Positions 7,556 through 13,846 of a stretch of 14,803 nt of DNA are shown here, one piece after another. The stretch lies in the NCBI GenBank assembly GCA_002413395.1, contig DHWX01000081.1, positions 73,535 to 88,337 on the forward strand, given 5' to 3'. Origin of the DNA: Polaromonas sp. UBA5171. GTDB taxonomy: Bacteria > Pseudomonadota > Gammaproteobacteria > Burkholderiales > Burkholderiaceae_C. The position numbers and the translations under genes were made by a program. The notes below the pieces were generated by a model. That model searched no databases. It had not been told where the DNA came from and saw only the letters and a program-made list of their open reading frames with translations. Position 1 is the first letter of the stretch. Each line of letters begins with the position of its first letter.

Positions 7556-8026
7556 GTGATTGTTCAAGCGAAAGAGCTTATGCATAACATCGGTTCTGGT
7601 GATGGCGCTGGCGAAAACCAGGGTGGCCCTGACGGCGTCATGGAATTTCGGCGCCAAGAAACACTGTTCAAGGCAGGCGCCCTGCAGAGCGCGATTTTCA
7701 ACAGCGCCAATTTCTCGAGTATCGCCACCGACGAAAAAGGCGTGATCCAGATTTTCAACGTCGGCGCTGAGCGCATGCTGGGCTACACGGCCGCCGAAGT
7801 AATGAACAAGATCACGCCGGCCGATATTTCTGATCCGCAGGAAGTGATTGCGCGCGCCAAAGCGTTGAGCGTTGAACTCACGGCCTTCGCCATGAAAGGC
7901 GACGACCAGAAGGCGTTCGACGCCGGTTGCGACGGCTATATCACCAAGCCCATTGACACGCGCACGCTGCCCGACCAAGTGGCCGAGTTTCTGGCTCGCG
8001 CAAGCGGTCAATCACGGAGAAGCCGC
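7556..8026 (+). pseudogene. Remnant of a hybrid sensor histidine kinase (partial PAS joined to a receiver tail)
   Basis: This stretch preserves pieces of one hybrid kinase. In the frame starting near 7560 a hydrophobic run (CITSVLVMALA, then KTRVALTAS) looks like the end of a membrane segment. The similarity then shifts near 7638-7642 to the 7556 frame as EFRRQETLFKAGALQSAIFN, followed by a PAS core (SIATDEKGVIQIFNVGAERMLGYTAAEVMNKITPADISDP). After ALSVEL (about 7880) the text jumps to TAFAMKGDDQKAFDAGCDGYITKPIDTRTLP, the last third of a receiver domain including its conserved Lys. The rest of the PAS, the HisKA and ATPase domains, and the first two thirds of the receiver are absent. An internal deletion that kept the frame explains this best. 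The start of the GTG-initiated frame at 7556 has no evident ribosome binding site. Confidence 0.7.
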
Positions 8027-8410
8027 ATAAAAATCCTCGTCATCGAAGACCACGCTGTGGATAGCAAGCTCGCGGAGCTCGTCCTGAGCACTGACGGCCA
8101 CAATGTCAGTGCGGTCGAAGCTGCCGAGCAGGCCTTGGCCGCCATCCAAAAAGATCGCCCGCAGCTCATCTTCCTCGACCTCGACCTCGACCTCGACCTG
8201 CCGGGCATGGACGGCCTCGCGCTGGCCCGCCAGCTCAAGGCTGACCTCGAAATGCGCGAAATCCACATCGTCGCTGTCACCTTCTGTTCCGAACGATATC
8301 CGAAGGCCGCCGCCCTGGCTGCCGGGTGCGATGCCTACCTACTGAAGCCGATCAACACACGTGAACTGTCCGGCCAACTCACCGCCGTTGCCGAAGCAGG
8401 CACCCCATGA
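7556..8410 (+). CDS. Composite ORF: kinase remnant fused in frame to a CheY-like receiver domain
   Basis: The open frame gives 284 residues from a GTG at 7556, or 256 from the ATG at 7640. Residues about 30-108 are a partial PAS, 109-150 a receiver tail, and 158-282 a complete receiver domain. That last receiver has the acidic pair E164-D165, a phosphoacceptor segment FLDLDLDLDLPGMDG (206-220), T242 and K264 (LLKPI). It probably began as a separate gene: GGAGAAG at 8016-8022 precedes an ATA at 8027-8029 followed by AAAATCCTC, exactly where family members have ATG-AAA-ATC. With that start lost, the receiver can only be made as part of the fusion. The stop overlaps the next kinase start by ATGA. 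Whether the protein is made and phosphorylated is not known; the intact receiver could accept phosphate from the downstream kinase. Confidence 0.55.
   Translation: MIVQAKELMHNIGSGDGAGENQGGPDGVMEFRRQETLFKAGALQSAIFNSANFSSIATDEKGVIQIFNVGAERMLGYTAAEVMNKITPADISDPQEVIARAKALSVELTAFAMKGDDQKAFDAGCDGYITKPIDTRTLPDQVAEFLARASGQSRRSRIKILVIEDHAVDSKLAELVLSTDGHNVSAVEAAEQALAAIQKDRPQLIFLDLDLDLDLPGMDGLALARQLKADLEMREIHIVAVTFCSERYPKAAALAAGCDAYLLKPINTRELSGQLTAVAEAGTP
8174..8197 (+). repeat. Hexanucleotide tandem repeat (CTCGAC)4 in the receiver phosphoacceptor segment
   Basis: Four perfect copies of CTCGAC encode Leu-Asp four times (residues 207-214 of the composite ORF). Receivers of this type normally have one L-D-x-x-L-P-G-M-D-G; here about two extra Leu-Asp units sit between the third beta strand and the LPGMDG loop. 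Six-base units keep the frame when copy number changes. Confidence 0.9.
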
Positions 8411-9972
8411 ACCTCCTCATCGTTGACGACACCCCCATCAACCTGAAGCTGCTCCGCGCGCAGCTCGAAGCCGAAGGCCACGCGGTCTTCGAGGCCCATG
8501 ACGGCATGGACGCGCTCGCTCTGCTGGAGCGTCAGCGCGTGGACGCAGTCGTCTCCGACGTCCTCATGCCGCGCATGGACGGCTACCGGCTCTGCCACGA
8601 AATCCGCAAGCATGCGCGCCTGCACGACCTGCCCATCATCCTCTACACGTCCACCTACACCTCTCCCGGCGACGAGAAACTGGCGCTCAACGTGGGCGCG
8701 GACAAATACATGACCAAGCCCGCGTCCGTCGAGACCCTCGTCGCCGCGCTGCACGTGGTCATCACCCAGCCACACATCGCACCGCGCGCGGAGGCGCTGG
8801 TGGAAGTCGAGGTGCTCAAGGAATACAGCGAGCGGCTGGTGTCCAAGCTGGAGGAGAAAAACACGGAACTCCAGGTGCAAACCGAGATGCTCACCGCGGA
8901 GATCGCCGAACACAAGCGTGCGGAGAAACGGTTCCATACCCTTTTCGAGTTCGCGCCGGATGCAGTCATGATGATCGACCAACAGGGCATCATTAGGCTC
9001 GTCAACCGCCAGGCAGAGGCCGTGTTCGGCTACCCGCGGGACGAGTTGCTCGGTCAGCGACTCGAGATACTCATGCCCGAGGCTTTCCGTCTGGCACATG
9101 CGGACTTGCGCCAAGGGTTCCTGAAGAACGCCATGCCACGGGCGATGGGCCTGGACCGTTCCGATTTGCTCGGTTTGCGCAAAGACGGAACGGTCTTTCC
9201 GGTGGACATCAGCCTCAGCCCGATGGAGTCGGAGAATGGCATTATGGTTGCGGCGGCGGTGCGCGATATGACCGAACGCAAGCGTGCGGAGGAAGCACTG
9301 CGCGGCTACGCTACCCGGTTGCGTGAACTATCGCATCGATTGCGGACCGTGGAAGAGGCTGAGCGGCATGCGATTTCACGCGAGCTGCATGACCGCATCG
9401 GGCAAGAGCTGTCCACGCTTGGCCTGATATTGGGGTCGCTTGGTGCCAAGCTCTCGCAGGAGTCGCTGCGAGCGGTCCACAAGCAGTTGCAGGACATGCA
9501 AGGCCTGCTCAAATCCATGGTCGCGAATGTGCGCGACGTAATGGCCGAGCTCAGGCCGCCGGTGCTGGACGATTATGGATTGCTCGCCGCGCTGCGACAG
9601 CTCGTGATCGAGTTTGGCAGGCGCAGCGGGATTGCAGCAGAGTTGAGCGGGGTTGACTTGCTGCCGCGCCTGCCGTCCATCGTGGAGACGGCGATGTTTC
9701 GCATCAGCCAGGAGGCACTCAACAATATCGCCAAGCATGCGCAGGCGAAGAATGTGGAAGTCAGCCTCTTTGCCGCTCCCGACCGGGTCGTGCTGGATAT
9801 TACGGATGACGGTGTCGGCTTTGATGCGAATGAAACGCCGCCGGACCAACAACACTGGGGCCTGATCACCATGCGCGAGCGCGCGGAGGCGGTAGGCATC
9901 GCATTTCGCCTGGAATCGGCCCCCGGCGCCGGCACCCGGATCGCACTCGAAGCGGAGCGTGCGGCAACATGA
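8407..9972 (+). CDS. Soluble REC-PAS-HisKA_3-HATPase histidine kinase (NarX/DegS-type catalytic core)
   Basis: A 521-residue cytosolic kinase with no membrane segment. An N-terminal receiver domain (1-120) has D7-D8, phosphoacceptor D51 (SDVLMPRMDG), T81 and K104. A coiled-coil linker follows (about 130-175, EEKNTELQVQTEML), then a PAS domain (about 175-290, with FEFAPDAVMMIDQQG, VFGYPRDELLG and VFPVDISLSPM). The HisKA_3 dimerisation domain has the H-box ERHAISRELHDRIGQEL, with H328 as the likely phosphorylated residue, and the X-region ELRPPVLDDYGL. The ATPase domain has the N-box ISQEALNNIAKHAQA, the G1 motif DDGVGF (468-472) and HWGLITMRERA. Such kinases phosphorylate NarL-type regulators, and one follows with an ATGA overlap, so the pair is translationally coupled. 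Its ATG also overlaps the preceding stop. The N-terminal receiver suggests that another kinase or the chemosensory CheA could modulate it; the signal is unknown. Confidence 0.93.
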   Translation: MNLLIVDDTPINLKLLRAQLEAEGHAVFEAHDGMDALALLERQRVDAVVSDVLMPRMDGYRLCHEIRKHARLHDLPIILYTSTYTSPGDEKLALNVGADKYMTKPASVETLVAALHVVITQPHIAPRAEALVEVEVLKEYSERLVSKLEEKNTELQVQTEMLTAEIAEHKRAEKRFHTLFEFAPDAVMMIDQQGIIRLVNRQAEAVFGYPRDELLGQRLEILMPEAFRLAHADLRQGFLKNAMPRAMGLDRSDLLGLRKDGTVFPVDISLSPMESENGIMVAAAVRDMTERKRAEEALRGYATRLRELSHRLRTVEEAERHAISRELHDRIGQELSTLGLILGSLGAKLSQESLRAVHKQLQDMQGLLKSMVANVRDVMAELRPPVLDDYGLLAALRQLVIEFGRRSGIAAELSGVDLLPRLPSIVETAMFRISQEALNNIAKHAQAKNVEVSLFAAPDRVVLDITDDGVGFDANETPPDQQHWGLITMRERAEAVGIAFRLESAPGAGTRIALEAERAAT

Positions 9973-10607
9973 CGATCCGGGTGCTGCTTGCCGATGACCA
10001 TGCGCTGTTGCGCGAAGGCTTGCGAGCGCTGCTCACCGCTGCCACCGACATCGAGGTCGTGGGCGAGGTTTGCACCGGACGCGAAGCGGAACGGCAGGTA
10101 CTGCAGCTTAATCCCGACGTCGTACTCATGGATATCGCCATGCCCGACCTGAACGGCATCGAAGCGGCGCGGGTGATCCACCTGAGATGCCCGGCGGTCC
10201 GGATAGTGATGCTTTCGATGCACGCGACGGCCGAATATGTGTACCGCGCTTTCGAAGCAGGCGCTTGCGGCTACTTGCTGAAGGAAGCGGCGGTTGAGGA
10301 GGTCATTACCGCAGTGCGGACGGTCCATGCGGGAGGGCGGTATCTGAGCCCGGCCCTTGCAGAATTGGTGCCTGACCCCGGTTCCGGGTATGCGCGCGGT
10401 CCGGTCGACAGACTGAGCACACGCGAGCGGCAAGTGCTGCAACTCGTGGTCGAAGGCCACAGGAGCAGCGAGATCGCGGGCATGATCCACCTATCCCCGA
10501 AATCGGTCGAAACCTATCGCAGCCGCCTGATGTTGAAGCTCGGCGTCAGGGACCTGCCATCGCTGGTGAAGTTCGCGCTCGAACACGGCCTGACGTCGCC
10601 CAAGTAG
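9969..10607 (+). CDS. NarL/FixJ-family response regulator with LuxR-type HTH
   Basis: A 212-residue DNA-binding response regulator and the evident partner of the HisKA_3 kinase just upstream (ATGA overlap at 9969-9972). The receiver (1-120) has D9-D10, phosphoacceptor D55 (LMDIAMPDLNG), S83 and K105 (YLLKEA). After a linker with a Gly/Pro-rich stretch (about 133-145) comes a GerE/LuxR helix-turn-helix (148-208): LSTRERQVLQLVVEGHRSSEIA, then LSPKSVETYRSRLMLKLGV. All key residues are present and the length is standard. Targets cannot be read from the sequence. The downstream chemosensory operon starts after a 168-base gap and is a reasonable candidate target, but that is a guess from proximity. 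Confidence 0.94.
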   Translation: MTIRVLLADDHALLREGLRALLTAATDIEVVGEVCTGREAERQVLQLNPDVVLMDIAMPDLNGIEAARVIHLRCPAVRIVMLSMHATAEYVYRAFEAGACGYLLKEAAVEEVITAVRTVHAGGRYLSPALAELVPDPGSGYARGPVDRLSTRERQVLQLVVEGHRSSEIAGMIHLSPKSVETYRSRLMLKLGVRDLPSLVKFALEHGLTSPK

Positions 10608-10775
10608 CAGCCGCAGCGGGCCGGTCCGCATCAACTTGCGTTGATCTTTTCCGCCTCGCCGAAAGGCGGCACATTGTCATGCTTTCCCTACAGACGGCGA
10701 TGCAGCCTACTGCTAAAAACGCTCCCAAGTCATACGAATTTCCGCAGTGACGCTTGGTTTGTAAAGATAAGGTCA
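10608..10775 (+). other. Intergenic region between the NarL regulator and the chemosensory operon
   Basis: This 168-base gap is the only sizeable break within 8407-14803 and probably separates two transcripts. It holds two small hairpins: ATCAAC-TTGC-GTTGAT (10630-10645, followed by CTTTT) and CGCC-GAAA-GGCG (10657-10668). No convincing sigma-70 or sigma-54 promoter could be assigned. AAGG at 10769-10772 is a modest ribosome binding site for the next gene. Confidence 0.5.
10630..10650 (+). terminator. Weak candidate intrinsic terminator after the NarL-type regulator
   Basis: A perfect six-base stem (ATCAAC/GTTGAT) with a four-base loop (TTGC) is followed by CTTTT. The stem is AT-rich and the T-run short, so termination would be inefficient. 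It lies 22 bases after the stop codon at 10607. Confidence 0.3.
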
Positions 10776-11195
10776 ATGTCGAACAAAACCGAAAGCCGGG
10801 GCCAAAAGACCGTGTTGATTGTCGAGGATCAAGCGCTGATGCGCCAAACCTTGCGTAACTTCCTGCAGGACGCTTTCCCAAGCTGCAATTTTCGTGAAGC
10901 GGCAGACGGCGCGGGTGCGCTCCAAGCCTGCAAGACGTACGTTCCGATTCTCGTGCTGATGGACAAGTGCCTGCCCGACGCCGACGGTATCGAGCTGACC
11001 GCCCGGCTGAAAAGCCTCTATCCGGGCATCCAGGTTATTGTGGTTTCGCACAGGAGCGGCGAAGCCTATGTGAAGCACGCCTTGGAAGCCGGCGCGCGTG
11101 CCTATGTGGTCAAGGACGACCTGCTCACCGATCTCATTCCGGCGGTCGCAGAGGCCATCGGCATTGCACCAACGGCGGATACAGGAGCTTCTTAG
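10776..11195 (+). CDS. Stand-alone receiver-domain protein (NarL-like receiver without output domain)
   Basis: A 139-residue single-domain response regulator: E17-D18 at the acidic pocket, phosphoacceptor D63 (VLMDKCLPDADG), S91 (VVSHRSGEAY) and K113 (YVVKDD). The spacing and the GEAYVKHALEAGARAYVVKD segment resemble receivers of NarL-type regulators more than classical CheY, but no helix-turn-helix follows. It opens the chemosensory operon, so a CheY-like diffusible output or a phosphate sink for an off-window CheA is the natural inference. The start is ATG 10776; the frame stays open 135 bases further upstream, but that extension lies in the intergenic region and shows no receiver similarity. 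Its TAG stop overlaps the GTG of the following cheW by one base. Confidence 0.85.
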   Translation: MSNKTESRGQKTVLIVEDQALMRQTLRNFLQDAFPSCNFREAADGAGALQACKTYVPILVLMDKCLPDADGIELTARLKSLYPGIQVIVVSHRSGEAYVKHALEAGARAYVVKDDLLTDLIPAVAEAIGIAPTADTGAS

Positions 11196-11662
11196 TGGAA
11201 AACCTGGCTTCCCTGATTCGATTAGTCCTGTTGACGGTTGACGGGCAGACCTATGCACTGCATCTGGAGGCGGTGGATCGCGTCCTGCGCATGGTCGAAG
11301 TCACACCGCTGCCAGGAGCCCCTGACGTGGTCGAAGGCGTCATCAACATTCAGGGCGAGGTGGTCACTATCGTGAGCATCCGCAAGCGCCTCGGCCTTGC
11401 TCAGCGGGCGGTCGGCGCAGCCGACAGTCTGGTGCTCGCGCGCGCGCGCAGCAGGCGCCTCGCCATCATCGCGGAGTCGGTACTGGGAGTGGTCGAGCAT
11501 CCGGCTGACGCCGTGGTGAGCACCGGCGACATCGCCCGTGGTATCCAACATATTGAGGGCGTTCTCAAGACCAGCGATGGCCTGGTTCTGATCCACGATC
11601 TGGACCGGTTTTTTTCTCCAGAGGAAGAGCAGTCCCTGGATCTGGCGCTGGCAAGGGGCTGA
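11195..11662 (+). CDS. cheW: CheW-type chemosensory coupling protein (first of two)
   Basis: A 155-residue CheW-domain protein that would link the chemoreceptor to a CheA kinase. Conserved CheW segments are LVLLTVDGQTYALHLEAVDRVLR (start), VTPLPGAPDVVEGVINIQGEVVTIVSIRKRLGL (the typical P-x-x-V-x-G-x-x-N-x-R/Q-G block), ILAVDS-like LAIIAESVLGVVE and the terminal LVLIHDLDRFFSPEE. The start is the GTG at 11195-11197, overlapping the preceding TAG by one base, with AGGAG at 11183-11187 seven bases upstream; the in-frame extension upstream only re-reads the receiver gene. It occupies the position of wspB in Wsp-type operons and has a comparable, short length. The cheR ATG follows after three bases. 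Confidence 0.9.
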   Translation: MENLASLIRLVLLTVDGQTYALHLEAVDRVLRMVEVTPLPGAPDVVEGVINIQGEVVTIVSIRKRLGLAQRAVGAADSLVLARARSRRLAIIAESVLGVVEHPADAVVSTGDIARGIQHIEGVLKTSDGLVLIHDLDRFFSPEEEQSLDLALARG

Positions 11663-11665
11663 AGA

Positions 11666-13177
11666 ATGGCCATTGAACTGCCGATTGCCTTGCCCGATAC
11701 CTTGCTGTCGCGCCTGAGCGATTTCCTCGAATTACAGATCGGGCTCCACTTCCCGAGAGAGCGCTGGCGCGACCTGGAGCGCGGCATCGCCGCCGCAGCG
11801 CGCGAGTCGGGATACAAGGAAGTGCAGGCCTACATCCATTGGCTGCTTGCCGCGCCTCTGACGCGAACTCAAATTGAGGGGCTGGCGAGCCATCTGACGG
11901 TGGGAGAGACCTATTTCTTTCGCGAGAAAAGAAGCCTCGACATTCTCGAGCAGCAGATCTTGCCGGAGCTGCTTCGCGCTCGCGCCCCAGCCGAAAAGCA
12001 TCTTCGCATCTGGAGCGCGGGCTGCTGCAGCGGCGAGGAGCCCTATTCGATCGCCATGCTGCTCGACCGGTTGATCCCTGATCTCGAGAAATGGAACGTG
12101 ACCATCCTGGCGACGGACATCAATCCACAGTTCCTGCGCAAGGCGGCACAGGGCGTGTACGGCGAATGGTCGTTTCGCGACACGCCCGGCTGGCTCAAGG
12201 AGCGGTATTTCATTAAGCGACAGGACGGACGCTTCGAAATCCAGCCGCGGATACGGCGGATGGTGACATTTTCCTATCTCAATCTTGCTGAAGATGCTTA
12301 CCCGTCGCTGGTGAACAGCACCAACGCGATGGATCTGATCTTGTGCCGCAATGTGCTGATGTATTTCGCCCAGGAAAGGGCGAGAAAGGTGGTCGACAAG
12401 CTACACCGTTCGCTCGTCGATCGGGGCTGGCTGATCACCAGCCCGGCAGAGACTTCAACCGTCCTGTTTTCCGCATTCACCGCGGTCGCGTTTCCCGACG
12501 CGTTTCTGTATCGCAGGATGGTGAATGCCGGGCCGCAGACCGCCGCTGTCACGCATCCAGTTCCGTGGTACCAGGGGGACTGGGAGGCCACGGCGCCACG
12601 CGCGCCGGCGCCTGCCGAGCCGTCGGAGCCTGCGGCTTTCAGCGTGGCGCTATCGACGTTCGCGCCGGAAGTTCCGTACGAGGCAGTCGCTGAGCAGGCG
12701 ACGGAATCCGAAGACGCGAACTCGCCCGAGCACGATGAGCACGACGAGCGCGAAACGCCGCAGTGCAAAGCCCGCGCTTGCGCCGATGAGGGCAGGCTCG
12801 CCGAAGCGAGCGCGTGGTGCGAGAAGGCGATTGCCGCCGACAAGCTGAACCCGGCGCACTACTATCTGCTTGCCACCATTGAGCAAGAGCGGGGGCAAAA
12901 CGAGGCCGCCGAACGCGCGCTCGGACGTGCACTTTACCTGGAGCCGGATTTCGCGCTGGCGCACTTCTCTCTGGGCAACCTTTGCCTGTCCGGGGGGCGC
13001 CAGCGGGAAGCGCGACGGCATTTCGGCAATGCGCTGACCTTGCTGCGGGCCTGCCCGACCGATGCCCTGCTGCCGGAGTCGGACGGGCTGAGCGCCGGCC
13101 GACTCGCCGAAATCATCGCCGCCGTGCAGGCGAGCCTGCCGCACGCGCACAAGGTGCACAAGGAGCTGGCGACATGA
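11666..13177 (+). CDS. cheR: CheR methyltransferase with C-terminal TPR-type tail (WspC-like)
   Basis: A 503-residue chemoreceptor glutamate methyltransferase using S-adenosylmethionine. The N-terminal helical CheR domain is at about 10-85 and ends in LTVGETYFFREKRSL. The catalytic domain has RIWSAGCCSGEEPYSIAM (114-131), which binds the cofactor, ILATDINPQFLRKA (147-160) and DLILCRNVLMYF (223-234), and it extends to about 287. A linker (about 288-365) is rich in Pro, Ala and Glu/Asp with an EHDEHDERE cluster. It leads to two or three TPR-like helical repeats (about 368-460: ACADEGRLAEASAWCEKAI, then LATIEQERGQNEAAERALGRALYLEPDFALAH and a following FSLGNLC repeat). CheR-TPR fusions are typical of Wsp-like and other alternative systems, where the tail may tune binding to the receptor array. 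Its stop overlaps the next cheW start by ATGA. Confidence 0.94.
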   Translation: MAIELPIALPDTLLSRLSDFLELQIGLHFPRERWRDLERGIAAAARESGYKEVQAYIHWLLAAPLTRTQIEGLASHLTVGETYFFREKRSLDILEQQILPELLRARAPAEKHLRIWSAGCCSGEEPYSIAMLLDRLIPDLEKWNVTILATDINPQFLRKAAQGVYGEWSFRDTPGWLKERYFIKRQDGRFEIQPRIRRMVTFSYLNLAEDAYPSLVNSTNAMDLILCRNVLMYFAQERARKVVDKLHRSLVDRGWLITSPAETSTVLFSAFTAVAFPDAFLYRRMVNAGPQTAAVTHPVPWYQGDWEATAPRAPAPAEPSEPAAFSVALSTFAPEVPYEAVAEQATESEDANSPEHDEHDERETPQCKARACADEGRLAEASAWCEKAIAADKLNPAHYYLLATIEQERGQNEAAERALGRALYLEPDFALAHFSLGNLCLSGGRQREARRHFGNALTLLRACPTDALLPESDGLSAGRLAEIIAAVQASLPHAHKVHKELAT

Positions 13178-13791
13178 GCGCCGCGCCGGGCCGTCCCCAA
13201 GCAAGCTCGCACCGCAGTGCGCAGCACGAAGGTACTCCAGTTAACGCGAACGCCTGGACACCCGGGGCCGATGAGACCCGACGCATCCTGCATGAGAGGG
13301 CGCTTGCGCTTGCCGCCGAGCCTGGCAGGACGCAAACCCTCGATCAAAGCATCGAGGTGGTGGAATTTTTGCTCGCGCATGAGCGCTACGCCATCGAATC
13401 TTCTTATGTGCGCGAGGTCTATCCTCTGGAAAACCTCACCCCGCTACCGTGCACGCCGGCCTTCGTGCTCGGCATCGTCAACCTGCGCGGCGAGATTGTT
13501 TCGGTCATCGACGTGCGCAAATTTTTCGACCTCCCGCAAACCGGTTTGCCCGACCTGAACAAAGTCATCGTTCTCGAGTCCGGGAACATGGTGTTCGGCA
13601 TCCTCGCAGATGCGATCCTCGGCGTGCGCCGCATTGCGCTTGCCGATATCCAGCCCTCGTTGCCCACGCTCACCGGCCTCCGGGAGAAATACCTGAAGGG
13701 GATCACCCCGGAGCGCACGGTGGTTCTCGATGCCGGGAAGCTGCTCGCCGACGAGGAAATCGTGGTGCAGGAACAAGTGGACGGCCAATGA
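13174..13791 (+). CDS. cheW: CheW-type coupling protein with N-terminal extension (WspD-like)
   Basis: A 205-residue CheW protein starting at the ATG that overlaps the cheR stop (ATGA at 13174-13177). The first 55 residues are outside the CheW fold: a polar stretch, then a helix ETRRILHERALALAAEP, a feature common in the longer CheW proteins of alternative chemosensory systems. The CheW domain (about 58-200) has VVEFLLAHERYAIESSYVREVYPL, LPCTPAFVLGIVNLRGEIVSVIDVRKFFDLP and a terminal YLKGITPERTVVLDAGKLL. Two CheW paralogues flanking a CheR-TPR correspond to wspB and wspD, which differ in length in the same way. The receptor gene follows after 55 bases. Why two couplers are kept is not shown by the sequence; separate binding to receptor and kinase is usually suggested. 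Confidence 0.92.
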   Translation: MSAAPGRPQASSHRSAQHEGTPVNANAWTPGADETRRILHERALALAAEPGRTQTLDQSIEVVEFLLAHERYAIESSYVREVYPLENLTPLPCTPAFVLGIVNLRGEIVSVIDVRKFFDLPQTGLPDLNKVIVLESGNMVFGILADAILGVRRIALADIQPSLPTLTGLREKYLKGITPERTVVLDAGKLLADEEIVVQEQVDGQ

Positions 13792-13832
13792 CGCCTCAGG
13801 CCGGATCGAGAATGGCAGGCAGAAAAGCACAC

Positions 13833-13838
13833 AAGGAG
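13833..13838 (+). promoter_or_regulatory. Ribosome binding site of the chemoreceptor gene
   Basis: AAGGAG eight bases before the ATG at 13847 fixes the receptor start; the short frame in the same reading register that begins at 13852 belongs to another phase and is not real. Confidence 0.7.
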
Positions 13839-13846
13839 AAGCAGAT

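Noticed and set aside
8335..9114. Antisense 259-codon ORF over the REC-PAS kinase
   Set aside because: A shadow ORF opposite the receiver and PAS coding sequence; no recognisable domain.
9573..10490. Antisense 305-codon ORF across the kinase/regulator junction
   Set aside because: It covers two well-defined genes with intact motifs on the other strand; no family similarity in the antisense product.
10668..10682. Possible sigma-54 promoter before the chemosensory operon
   Set aside because: GG and GC are present (GGCAC ... TGCT) but separated by 11 bases; the consensus needs 10, and the TTGC half is not matched.
10641..10775. N-terminal extension of the stand-alone receiver
   Set aside because: The added residues show no receiver similarity; the ATG at 10776 places the first strand at the expected distance.
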